A DNA stretch of 64,000 bases from Clostridium sp. Ade.TY (GTDB taxonomy: Bacteria > Bacillota > Clostridia > Clostridiales > Clostridiaceae). Of this stretch, positions 49,241-56,770 are shown piece after piece (position 1 is the first letter of the stretch; every line of letters begins with the position of its first letter). The DNA is taken from assembly GCF_000498355.1 (NCBI RefSeq), contig NZ_AVSV01000027.1:90557-154556 (forward strand), given 5' to 3'. Below the pieces are notes generated by a model that worked only from the letters and a program-made list of their open reading frames with translations, had not been told where the DNA came from and did not search any database. The position numbers and the translations under genes were made by a program.

Positions 49241-49346
49241 AAGGTAGTAATATCAATGGTTAAGGAATAAGGGTAAAATGTAAAATAACCAATTCTATAA
49301 TCAACAAATATAAAAACATACCAACAAATATAATAAAAAGTAAGAT

Positions 49347-49390
49347 AGGCATCTTTTATCAGTTAATTCTGATAGGAGGTGTCTTTTTTT
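49347..49390 (+). terminator. hairpin with T-run that also contains the integrase ribosome site
   Basis: Arms 49347-49362 and 49369-49384 pair over 16 bp (five G-U pairs) around loop TTAATT, followed by T to 49390. The 3' arm holds AGGAGG (49374-49379), the ribosome site for the integrase, whose TTG start (49389) lies in the T-run. The structure should terminate transcription coming from spo0A and hide the integrase ribosome site. Confidence 0.75.
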
Positions 49391-50396
49391 GCCTAAAATT
49401 AGTAAAAGAATTATAAGTTTTGATGATGCTATCAATGACTTTATGATTTATTGTACAAATAAAGATTTAACTAAGAAAACATTAAAATCTTATGAGAGTA
49501 CATTAAAATTATTTGCAAAATATATGGAAAATGATAAAAAGATTTTTTCACCACTTAAAGTTAAAACAAAAGATATTAAAGAATATTTAGAGTTTACAAA
49601 AAATAAAGGGAAGTATTCCTATGTAGGAGATTTAAAATCTACTATTTATAATAATCCAAGTGCAAGGAGCGATTTTGGAAAACCAGTAAGTTTATGGACT
49701 GTAAATAACTATCTTAGAAATATTAAGGTTTTCTTTAACTGGCTATATGATGAAGGAATAAATAAGGATAATCCATCATTAGTAATAAGGCAATACAAAC
49801 ATAGTAGAACGCCAAAATCAAATATAAGTGATTTAGATTTTAATAAACTTATAAAAGCATTAGATTTAACTAAGTTTACTGAATATAGGGACTATGTAAT
49901 ATTACATTTATTAATGGATACTGGTATGAGAATCGGAGAAACTCTTTCTTTAAAACAAGAGGATATTTTACTTGATAAGAAAGCTATATTTATACCTTGT
50001 GAAATTAATAAAGGTAGGAAAGATAGGTATGTATTTTTTAGTTCAACACTTCAATCTTTATTAAGAAAATGGCTTGATTATAAAGAAAGATATTATGATA
50101 CAGAATTTATATTTATATCAAGTCGAGGAAATAAACTTAATTTAATGAATTTTGAAAAAAACCTAAAGAAATACTGTAAAACAGCCAACTTGAAGGAAAA
50201 TATAACTTGCCATCAAATAAGGAATAATTTTGCAAAAAGATTTTTACTTAGTGGTGGAGATATATTCATATTATCTAAAATATTAGGTCATAGTAGCGTA
50301 ACTGTAACTGAACAAGCATATTTAGATGTTACCACAGAAGATATAAGAAAAAAATACTATAAGTATTCACCTTTAGAGAATATGAAAAATAGATAA
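49389..50396 (+). CDS. int: tyrosine recombinase/integrase of the spo0A element
   Basis: A 335-aa phage-type integrase. SAM-like core-binding domain (about 1-125), catalytic domain with Arg in DTGMRIGETLSL, the HxxR motif CHQIRNNFA, GHSSVTVTEQ with His, and nucleophile Tyr in QAYLDV. All catalytic residues are present. Position just inside attL and orientation away from spo0A are typical for an integrase acting at its own attachment site. The start is TTG at 49389, 9 nt from AGGAGG; both lie in a hairpin described separately. No excisionase is recognised, although one of the small proteins could serve. Confidence 0.93.
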   Translation: MPKISKRIISFDDAINDFMIYCTNKDLTKKTLKSYESTLKLFAKYMENDKKIFSPLKVKTKDIKEYLEFTKNKGKYSYVGDLKSTIYNNPSARSDFGKPVSLWTVNNYLRNIKVFFNWLYDEGINKDNPSLVIRQYKHSRTPKSNISDLDFNKLIKALDLTKFTEYRDYVILHLLMDTGMRIGETLSLKQEDILLDKKAIFIPCEINKGRKDRYVFFSSTLQSLLRKWLDYKERYYDTEFIFISSRGNKLNLMNFEKNLKKYCKTANLKENITCHQIRNNFAKRFLLSGGDIFILSKILGHSSVTVTEQAYLDVTTEDIRKKYYKYSPLENMKNR

Positions 50397-50399
50397 AAA

Positions 50400-50427
50400 A
50401 ATAGTAGGCTCACAACAACCTACTATT
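50400..50427. terminator. inverted repeat after integrase gene
   Basis: AATAGTAGG / CCTACTATT (50400-50408 with 50419-50427), 10-nt loop. The T-run is on the minus strand (A-run 50394-50400), so it is a better terminator for minus-strand transcription than for the integrase. Confidence 0.5.
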
Positions 50428-51068
50428 AAAACTGAATATCGTTTTATAAAACTTTGCAATCTCATTTATTTGTAATTTAAATATATTATCTCAAAAAAAA
50501 TGAGGATATGCAAGGCTTTATTTCCTATACCCTTTTTTAGGGAATAGGTTAGTCTTTAATGCACTTCGAGGACTATAAATAATAGAGTAGGTTTAATAGA
50601 GCCAATGCAAAAAGTCTATTCGGTTACTTTTATAATATACATTTATAAGGTATGACGTAAGTCTTAGTGAAACTTTCTTGAAGATGTTAAGTCTAAGTAT
50701 ACATAATAGTATATATGACAAAATAGAACGGATTGAGGAACACCAGTAATAGTCAGAGCTATTACAAAAGAAGGAACATACAGAACATTAGAAATAATGG
50801 ACAAGTAGGGGTGTAATTCTTGTTTTGATGTATGAATTAACTGAAATGTTAATTACTAATGTATTATTACCAAGACCATAGGTTTAAAGTGGCGAGGCTC
50901 TAAATACAGAAGTATAAGAGTTGGTAGTATAGTTGTCTTGTAAATTTTAAATGATTTGCAGGATAACTATATATATTTTGAGGATAAGCCAGAAGTATAT
51001 TTTATGTTTCGCAAAAGTAAAGTGTTTTGTTATAATTTATAATATAAGTATGAAAGGAGTTGATAGAT
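50428..51068. other. 640-bp region without a recognisable gene
   Basis: Holds candidate RNA copy A. No open frame with a ribosome site is seen. GTAAAGTGTT (51018-51027) is the reverse complement of a motif repeated at 51376 and 52582. A TATAAT-like sequence near 51030-51045 may be the promoter of the small gene at 51069. Confidence 0.5.
50520..50920 (+). ncRNA. candidate structured RNA, copy A
   Basis: Part of a 670-bp region without a gene. It carries a 19-nt block at 50590-50608 that matches 16 of 19 bases at 52786-52804 (all differences are transitions), and CTATTCGGTTAC (50616-50627), matching CTACTCGGTAAC at 52854-52865. GAGCC (50599-50603) can pair with GGCTC (50896-50900); the second copy has AAGCC and GGCTT at corresponding places. 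Local hairpins occur, for example CCTATACCC / GGGAATAGG near 50523-50548. Boundaries are estimates and I cannot name an RNA family. Confidence 0.4.
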
Positions 51069-51248
51069 ATGAATAAAAACATAACCCTAGAAGATGTTAA
51101 GCAATTCATCAGAGAATATGGTTACATTTACGGATTAGATATCGAGGAAGAACTTGAAAAGGTAAAAAAGCAAGGTGTATCAGATAAAACCATTGAAGCA
51201 GAATTAAAAAAGAATGGGCATATTTACAAAGAATTGGCAGATATGTAA
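51069..51248 (+). CDS. small conserved-type protein, paralogue 1
   Basis: A 59-aa charged protein starting MNKNITLEDVKQFIREYGYIYG and ending NGHIYKELADM, with AAAGGAG 10 nt before ATG at 51069. Predicted helix-rich, no membrane segment or cysteine. It is clearly related to the 57-aa product of 51614-51787: they share the first 19 residues and KNGHIYK near the end. Conservation of both open frames argues for function; family unknown. A small DNA-binding accessory such as an excisionase is possible but unsupported. Confidence 0.72.
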   Translation: MNKNITLEDVKQFIREYGYIYGLDIEEELEKVKKQGVSDKTIEAELKKNGHIYKELADM

Positions 51249-51613
51249 TAAATAAATTTGATATTAATATCAATTATAGGCTAATTTGTTTTCAGTGGAA
51301 GGAAATATATTAACAACTATTATAAAAACAAGAAAGATAAATTAGATTTATTGTTCTGTAATATTTATTGGTATGTTACAACACTTTACAACTAATTGAA
51401 TTATAATAGATACTAAATAAAATAAAAAAGGAAGTTGATATTGAAGACCCTTATAAAAAGTTTAATAATGGATATAATTGGAATAAAAATAATAAACGTA
51501 AGAAAAAAATAATAAAAAAACTAAAGTTAAAAGCAAAAGGAAGATATAATTTTTGAGAATATAATTTGTATTAACATAAAAATATTATTCTGAATATAAA
51601 AGAGGTAGTAGAT
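51249..51613. other. intergenic region between the two small paralogues
   Basis: 365 bp. It includes a 39-nt promoter-like block from 51376 (TTACAACACTTTACAA, with TATAAT at 51402-51407) that recurs at 52582. An open stretch of about 40 lysine-rich codons ending at 51556 has no usable start codon and is probably a remnant. Confidence 0.5.
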
Positions 51614-51787
51614 ATGAATAAAAATATAACATTAGAAGATGTTAAACAATTCATTAGAGAGTATGGTTATAAGTATGCACAAGATATAAGAGAAGAATTA
51701 GACAAAACTAGAAAAATATCAGATGAAGCTATTAAAAAAGAATTAGAAAAAAACGGACATATTTACAAAAGAATGGCAGATAAATAG
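51614..51787 (+). CDS. small conserved-type protein, paralogue 2
   Basis: A 57-aa protein, MNKNITLEDVKQFIREYGYK at the start and KNGHIYKRMADK at the end, with AAGAGGT before ATG at 51614. It aligns with the 51069-51248 product over its whole length; the middle differs most (QDIREELDKTRKISDEAIKKE versus LDIEEELEKVKKQGVSDKTIEAE). The pair arose by tandem duplication. Function unknown. Confidence 0.7.
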   Translation: MNKNITLEDVKQFIREYGYKYAQDIREELDKTRKISDEAIKKELEKNGHIYKRMADK

Positions 51788-51808
51788 TATAAAATAATAT
51801 CTTTTATA

Positions 51809-52129
51809 AGAGTTTTAACTCTAAATAACGAGCCTTGGTTCATTGGAAAAGATGTGGCTGAAAAGTTAGGTTATAAAAATACTGCTAAAGCAATTCGCGA
51901 CCATGTTGATAACGAGGATAAGCTGGGAGAACGAATCGTTCTGGCAGGTCAAAGAAGGGAAGTTATAGTAATTAATGAAAGTGGACTTTATAGTTTAATA
52001 CTTTCTAGTAAATTACCAAAAGCTAAAGAATTTAAAAGATGGATTACAAATGAAATTTTACCCTCTATAAGAAAACACGGAGCGTATATGACAGAAGATA
52101 CTATTCAAAAGGCTTTAACAAAACGTTGA
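51809..52129 (+). pseudogene. BRO-N antirepressor fragment (5'-truncated)
   Basis: The reading frame RVLTLNNEPWFIGKDVAEKLGY..., then VINESGLYSLILSSKLPKAKEFKRWITNEILPSIRKHG, matches the BRO-N domain of phage antirepressors nearly from its start. There is no ATG in frame before it: a stop codon (51785-51787) lies upstream and only GTG inside the domain (51854) is available. The C-terminal DNA-binding part is lost at TGA 52127-52129, after which another frame continues DDDKLQIVVSDYP. I read this as a phage-derived relic broken at both ends. Confidence 0.75.
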
Positions 52130-52310
52130 TGATGATAAATTACAAATCGTTGTGAGCGATTATCCATAGTTTTGCATTAAGAAATAATGTGAGTTCCTAA
52201 AATGGGAAAGCACATATAAAGGATAGAAATATACAAACAATGAAACAAAGATAAAAGGGGGTAACGAAATGTTATACCCTTGGAGGAAAGTAAAATTTAA
52301 TAAAAAATAT

Positions 52311-52339
52311 AAACTTAATACCGTTTGGGTATTGAGTTT
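52311..52339 (+). terminator. hairpin AAACTTAATACC / GGGTATTGAGTTT
   Basis: 12-bp stem (one G-U pair), 4-nt loop, weak T tail. A terminator or RNA stem within the decayed region. Confidence 0.45.
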
Positions 52340-52398
52340 ATTATATAAAGTAGTTAGTGCTATACTTTTTAAAAACTAAATAGATTATATTAAAATAT

Positions 52399-52427
52399 AA
52401 GGCTTATCCTAAAATAGGGTGAGCCTT
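52399..52427. terminator. hairpin AAGGCTTATCCT / AGGGTGAGCCTT
   Basis: 12-bp stem with two G-U pairs and 5-nt loop; no clear T-run follows on either strand. It may be a terminator or a stem of a longer RNA. Confidence 0.45.
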
Positions 52428-52734
52428 GATTTGTTGAAAAAGATATAAAATTTAAGAGATGATGAAGATAAATTACAAGGAGATTGGGTAGAAATTTCAA
52501 ATATGATTTTCACTATAAATAAACTAAAGAAGATTATATAACATAAAGTTTGTTTTATATATTATAAATTTCACTAATATATTACAACACTTTACAATAA
52601 ATTGAAGTATAATACAATACTGAAAAACTTAATAATATGCTTGAAGAAAAAAAACAGGATAACTATATTCTTTTTTAATAAAATGCAAAAAATTTTATAT
52701 TTTTATATAATATAAATATAAAACTAAATATATT

Positions 52735-53010
52735 ATTACGAGTTTGGTAAGCTTAACAGTTTCTCGTATATCAAAAACTGGTAAAGGTTTGACAAAGCCA
52801 ATGCTATAAAATTTGTTCCTATGTTATTCAGTAGCGTAATAAGTCATAAAGAACTACTCGGTAACATCAGTTATAATAGGAAAGTTATAACACAAGTTTT
52901 TTAAAATGTTCTTGTTAAAAACATTTATTAGTTTGGGTTTTCTAAGTTATCAAAAAAATCGGTGGAATTTAAAAATAAAATCTTATATAACAATAAAAGG
53001 CTTAGATGAT
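52735..53010 (+). ncRNA. candidate structured RNA, copy B
   Basis: Contains the 19-nt block 52786-52804 and CTACTCGGTAAC (52854-52865) shared with copy A, but 50 nt apart here instead of 8 nt, as if a helix had been inserted. AAGCC (52795-52799) can pair with GGCTT (52999-53003), in parallel with GAGCC/GGCTC of copy A. A promoter-like block (52582-52613) lies about 120 nt upstream. Limits and fold are tentative. Confidence 0.4.
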
Positions 53011-53508
53011 TATTGTTCTTGGTTTTATTTTTTCTAAGAAGTTGCTAGTAACTTGGATTATTATATCCAAGTTTTAATAAGTAGTAAGTAAGTGATTAAT
53101 AAATAATATAAATAATAATTAATAAAATAAATAAATAAATTACATATTTAAACTTGTTTAAAATATAACGTCAAATTTTTAATTTGGCGTTCAAGGAGTT
53201 AGTAGGTTCTTATCTATTTAAATAATATTCTTTAATAAAAAATAAGATAGACAAAGTACAATATGTATAAAAATGTATACAAAGTTAATTAAATGCTATA
53301 AATCTCTAAATAGATTTAAGTAATATAATACTATTTTAGGTATAATATTTTTTCTAAGTACAGAATATTAATATTATAATATTAAACAGAGCGTTAAGAA
53401 AAAATAACCTTCATACACAAAATATTATGTACAAAGGTTATTCTTCATTTAAAATTAAACTATTATTGTGAAGTCCTATGATAGGATGTTATGTACTATC
53501 ATTGGTCT

Positions 53509-53697
53509 TTATTGAAATTGAACACAAAGTCTTTTATATTCTAGGATATCTTTAGTAAGTTGTTCTTCAGTTTTGTTTATCTTATTTAAAATATCAACCT
53601 CTTTAGTCTTATCTTTATTTAATTTCAAACAACTTTTTAATATATCAAGCCTTCCAGTTTCAAAATTTATCAATCCTTTTAGTTTATCTTTAGTCAT
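53509..53697 (-). CDS. small helical protein of unknown function
   Basis: A 62-aa lysine-rich protein (MTKDKLKGLINFETGRLDIL...) preceded on the minus strand by AAGGAG 9 nt from ATG. Predicted all-helical, no motif recognised. It is divergent from the ribbon-helix-helix gene, with a repeated 8-bp motif in the shared 109-bp promoter region, so the two may be controlled together. Confidence 0.62.
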   Translation of the reverse strand: MTKDKLKGLINFETGRLDILKSCLKLNKDKTKEVDILNKINKTEEQLTKDILEYKRLCVQFQ

Positions 53698-53720
53698 TTA
53701 AAATCACTCCTTAATATTTC

Positions 53721-53775
53721 AACTATGTAACTATGTGATTATTATAACGCTACATTGTTATATAGTCAACTATGT
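53721..53775. promoter_or_regulatory. operator-like repeats between divergent small genes
   Basis: AACTATGT occurs three times: twice in tandem (53721-53728, 53729-53736) and once at 53768-53775. The last copy lies close to the ribosome site of the ribbon-helix-helix gene. Direct repeats of this size are typical operators for that protein class; binding is inferred. Confidence 0.55.
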
Positions 53776-53806
53776 ATTATAATTAAATTAAAAGGAGGTA
53801 ATTTAA

Positions 53807-53959
53807 TTGGCAAGAAAAAACATTAATACAACATTAGATGAAGATTTATATAAATCTATCAGAATATTAGCACTTCAAAAAGGGGTTAATGCTAATGATT
53901 TAATTGAAGAGGGAATGAAATATATAATTGAAAGAGAAAGTAAAAAAAACGGTAAATAG
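53807..53959 (+). CDS. ribbon-helix-helix (Arc/CopG-like) regulator
   Basis: A 50-aa protein, MARKNINTTLDEDLYKSIRILA followed by QKGVNANDLIEEGMKYII: a short beta strand, then two helices with the Arc/CopG pattern. TTG at 53807 follows AAAGGAGG at normal distance. Such proteins bind DNA as dimers through the strand and often repress their own promoter or act as copy-control or antitoxin partners. The repeated AACTATGT upstream is the likely target. A terminator follows. Confidence 0.78.
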   Translation: MARKNINTTLDEDLYKSIRILALQKGVNANDLIEEGMKYIIERESKKNGK

Positions 53960-53989
53960 TATTTTAAATTATATAGAGCATTACATATT

Positions 53990-54028
53990 GAAGAGGTTTT
54001 AAAACATAAATACCTCTTCTTTTTTTTA
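53990..54028 (+). terminator. rho-independent terminator after the RHH gene
   Basis: GAAGAGGT / ACCTCTTC (53990-53997 with 54012-54019) followed by eight T. A shortened version of the same sequence lies at 55823-55848. Confidence 0.85.
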
Positions 54029-54177
54029 TTTATAAATTCAAAATATTATTTAAAAAAGTTCAATTTAGAGGTGTATAAAAAGAGTTCAATTCCATATTGA
54101 TTTTATATACAAAAGAACATATAATAAAAGTATAATTTTAATGAACATTTTAAATGAACTTTTGGAGGTTAATAATT

Positions 54178-54858
54178 ATGATTTACGGATATGTAAGAGT
54201 TAGCACAAAAACTCAAAATATAGATAGACAAATAAAGAATATTTTAAGAGAATACCCAAACGCTATTCTTAAAGAGGAAAAAGCAACTGGTACAAAAATA
54301 GAAGTTAGAAAAGTATTTAAACAACTCCTAAAGATAGTTAAAAAAGGTGATACTATTGTTTTTGATAGTGTTAGTAGAATGAGCAGAAATGCAGAAGAGG
54401 GGTTTAAATTATACCAAGAGTTATTTAATAGGGGTATTGAATTGGTATTCTTAAAAGAGAACTATATAAATACCTCCACATATAAAAAGGCATTAAATAA
54501 TAACATACAATTAACTAATACAAATGTAGATAGTATTTTAAAAGGTGTAAATGAGTATTTAATGTTATTGGCAAAAGAACAAATACAAATAGCATTTAAT
54601 CAAGCAGAGAAGGAAGTAAAAGACTTGCAACAACGTACAAAAGAAGGTATTGAAGTGGCAAGAGCAAAAGGTAAGCAAATAGGAAGAACAAAAGGAATTA
54701 CAATAGAGACTGACAAAGCAAAAGAATGTAAGAAACAAATACTAAAACATAGTAAGAAGTTTGGTGGAACTTTAAATAATAAAGAATGTATTGAAATGTT
54801 ACACATAGCAAAGGCAACCTTCTATAAGTATGTTGAGGAACTACAAAACAATAATTAA
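54178..54858 (+). CDS. serine recombinase (resolvase/invertase family)
   Basis: A 226-aa small serine recombinase. Catalytic domain starts MIYGYVRVSTKTQNIDRQ with the nucleophile Ser in RVST; Arg residues lie in FDSVSRMSRNAEEGF; the long E helix follows (about 120-150). The C-terminus has a HTH-like segment (TLNNKECIEMLHIAKATFYKYVEE). ATG at 54178 is chosen because GGAGG (54164-54168) lies 9 nt away. It may resolve multimers of the circular form, as on plasmids. Catalytic residues appear intact. Confidence 0.9.
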   Translation: MIYGYVRVSTKTQNIDRQIKNILREYPNAILKEEKATGTKIEVRKVFKQLLKIVKKGDTIVFDSVSRMSRNAEEGFKLYQELFNRGIELVFLKENYINTSTYKKALNNNIQLTNTNVDSILKGVNEYLMLLAKEQIQIAFNQAEKEVKDLQQRTKEGIEVARAKGKQIGRTKGITIETDKAKECKKQILKHSKKFGGTLNNKECIEMLHIAKATFYKYVEELQNNN

Positions 54859-54871
54859 ATAATTTATACGG

Positions 54872-54900
54872 GGAGTAGCAAATCGCTACTTCTTTTTTTT
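54872..54900 (+). terminator. rho-independent terminator after resolvase gene
   Basis: GGAGTAGC / GCTACTTC stem (one G-U pair) with eight T. Confidence 0.8.
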
Positions 54901-55209
54901 ATCCCAATCCCCCTAAAACTCACAGAAAAAAAGGGGGTACTTTTTTACAGTACAAAGCCCCTCAGCTTTAATTATATAAGGTACCAAATCACTTTTTTTG
55001 TTCAAACCCAACAACTGGAAACTGATAATTAAATAAAATATTTTTTACAAAGTTGGTAGAACTTTTCCGTAGTTATTTACATTATATAATATAAATAATT
55101 TGTTGGAATTAATAAGATTTTTAAGATTAATTACAAAAAAATAATAGAAATAGACATATATTAAAAATCATCTGTCTATTTTTATAGAAAAAAAGGAGAG
55201 GGTAAACCA
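54901..55209. other. 310-bp intergenic region with unusual C/G runs
   Basis: CCCCCT (54909-54914) and AGGGGG (about 54931-54937) can pair, followed by TACTTTTTT, and GTAC repeats follow. GGTACC lies near 54979. No open frame is seen. The G/C runs are exceptional in this AT-rich DNA; the region may be the 3' end of a transcript or part of a replication region. Confidence 0.4.
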
Positions 55210-55764
55210 ATGGATAAGTTAATTAAAAAACATTGTTCAGATTGTGGGAAGGAGTTTACTACTAAACACAAAACAAGAGCATATTGTAAAGATTGTTATA
55301 GCAAAAGACAAAAGGAGTGGAGAAAGAAAAATAAAGAGTACAGAAGAGCGTGTCAAAAGGAATACAGTGAAGAACATAAAGGGTATTATTTATATATAAT
55401 TGTGAATACAGAAAACGAGGTTTTATACGTTGGTGCAACAAAACACTTAAAAAATAGATTAAGTAATCACTTGAACTGTTATAGTAATATATCAAGACTA
55501 ATGAAAACAGATAAATGGGATAAAATTAAATATTTAGATATAACAGATATAGTTAAAAACACAGAAGAATTACACTTATTAGAAAATGTTTTAATAGAGT
55601 TATATGAACCTAAATATAATAAAGCAAAAAATATAATAAAAAATATGGATAAGCTTAGAGAACTTAGTTTATTATCAGAAATACACGATTTAATTCAAAA
55701 ATGGGTTATATATACAACCAGAGATGAATTTAATGCTAAAAAACACGCTAAATTAGCTAGTTAA
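55210..55764 (+). CDS. GIY-YIG nuclease with N-terminal zinc ribbon
   Basis: A 184-aa protein. N-terminus has CSDCGK (9-14) and CKDCYSK, a CxxC...CxxC zinc finger, then a basic stretch, then a GIY-YIG domain: YYLYIIVN, VLYVGATKHLKNRLSNH with the catalytic Arg, and LLENVLIELYEPKYNKAK with the metal-binding Glu. The combination is typical of homing-type or phage nucleases. No intron or intein is seen nearby, so a role in element spread or in DNA cleavage is inferred. AGGAGAGGG precedes ATG at 55210. Confidence 0.85.
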   Translation: MDKLIKKHCSDCGKEFTTKHKTRAYCKDCYSKRQKEWRKKNKEYRRACQKEYSEEHKGYYLYIIVNTENEVLYVGATKHLKNRLSNHLNCYSNISRLMKTDKWDKIKYLDITDIVKNTEELHLLENVLIELYEPKYNKAKNIIKNMDKLRELSLLSEIHDLIQKWVIYTTRDEFNAKKHAKLAS

Positions 55765-55822
55765 TAAAATAAATATTTTATTTTAAAAAAACACATATTT
55801 AGCACTATATTTTATAGTTATT

Positions 55823-55848
55823 GAAGAGAAATACCTCTTCTTTTTTTA
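55823..55848 (+). terminator. rho-independent terminator after the GIY-YIG gene
   Basis: GAAGAG / CTCTTC, 6-nt loop and eight T. It equals the terminator at 53990-54028 with the central 12 bases removed. Confidence 0.85.
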
Positions 55849-55900
55849 TATTCAAATATAAAGTATATGCTAAAACAAATAAAAAACAGAGGTGAAAAAA

Positions 55901-56719
55901 ATGAGAGAAAGAGAATATATAGTAAAGAAAACTGGGGAAGTTTTAAATAGAGATGATGTTATAGTTAAATATGATAAGGATAATAATGATTTTGGAAGTT
56001 TTAAAAATAGTAATGAAGATATTTTTAATTTATGTGGGAATTATTTTCATATGCTATTCAATAAAATTTTAGATAAGAACATTGAAGAAAATTATGCTAT
56101 AAGGTTTTTAAAATTATGTACCTATATGAATTATGATAATGTTTTGGTTGAAGGCAATACTAATGGGCAAAGAAAGTTAAGATGTAAAGATTTAAAAAGA
56201 ATATTGGGGTTAAGTGATAGAGAGACACGAAATACAAAAAAGTATTTATTAGAAAATGATTTAATTATGATTAACAATGATGGAGTAATATCAATAAATA
56301 AGGAATATTGTATAAAAGGCAGTATAAAATGTAGTTCAGAAGTTGTAAGAGTTTTTCAAAAAGGATTTGGGGAGTTATATAATCAAGTATTACCTAGACA
56401 GCATAAAATATTATTTAATTTCATTAGATGCTTACCATATTTAAATAAAGATTATAATATATTATGTGAAAATCCTACTGAGAGTGATAGGACTTTAATA
56501 AAACCATTATCATTTGGGGATTTAGGTAAAAAGTTTGGACTAGATAAAACCCAAACATCAAAATTAAAAGCTAAACTTTTTAGATTGAGAATAAACTATA
56601 AAAAGATTGTAGCAGAGTGGATAGATGATGATAAAAGAATGGTAATTATTAATCCTGTTATATTTTGGAAATCAAATAGAAATACTATATCAGATATTTC
56701 CAGAATATTTGATATTTAG
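55901..56719 (+). CDS. rep: plasmid-type replication initiator-like protein (winged helix)
   Basis: A 272-aa protein with segments typical of Firmicute plasmid and phage replication proteins with winged helices: KDLKRILGLSDRETRNTKKYLLENDLIMINNDGVISINKEYC (first wHTH, about 100-145) and FGDLGKKFGLDKTQTSKLKAKLF (second, about 210-232), ending VIINPVIFWKSN. ATG at 55901 is used, behind GAGGTG. Two 17-bp repeats, 31 bp apart, follow the gene at 56771-56818 and look like iterons. I infer initiation of plasmid-like replication of the excised circle; the exact Rep family is not certain. Confidence 0.72.
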   Translation: MREREYIVKKTGEVLNRDDVIVKYDKDNNDFGSFKNSNEDIFNLCGNYFHMLFNKILDKNIEENYAIRFLKLCTYMNYDNVLVEGNTNGQRKLRCKDLKRILGLSDRETRNTKKYLLENDLIMINNDGVISINKEYCIKGSIKCSSEVVRVFQKGFGELYNQVLPRQHKILFNFIRCLPYLNKDYNILCENPTESDRTLIKPLSFGDLGKKFGLDKTQTSKLKAKLFRLRINYKKIVAEWIDDDKRMVIINPVIFWKSNRNTISDISRIFDI

Positions 56720-56722
56720 ATT

Positions 56723-56753
56723 GAAAGTGAAGAGTTTCTTTGCTTTCTTTTTG
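56723..56753 (+). terminator. rho-independent terminator after rep
   Basis: 11-bp stem (56723-56733 with 56737-56747, two G-U pairs), loop GTT, T-run. Confidence 0.75.
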
Positions 56754-56770
56754 TTTAATCATTAAAAAAG

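Larger units (their letters stand above)
52130..53508. other. 1.4-kb decayed region without intact genes
   Basis: Contains two hairpins (52311-52339 and 52399-52427), a short BRO-like remnant (52458-52541, DDEDKLQGDWVEIS), the second promoter-like block (52582-52620) and candidate RNA copy B. I see no open frame with start and ribosome site. The remainder from about 53050 is AT-rich with no visible signal. Confidence 0.55.

Noticed and set aside
50428..50960. Possible group I or group II intron in the region after the integrase
   Set aside because: I looked for a GUGYG 5' end and a domain V-like hairpin, and for group I P-Q-R-S core sequences, and found none. No split gene or intron-encoded protein is present.
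51440..51556. Short lysine-rich open stretch between the small paralogues
   Set aside because: The coherent frame has no ATG, GTG or TTG start; the alternative frame from TTG shows low-complexity sequence only.
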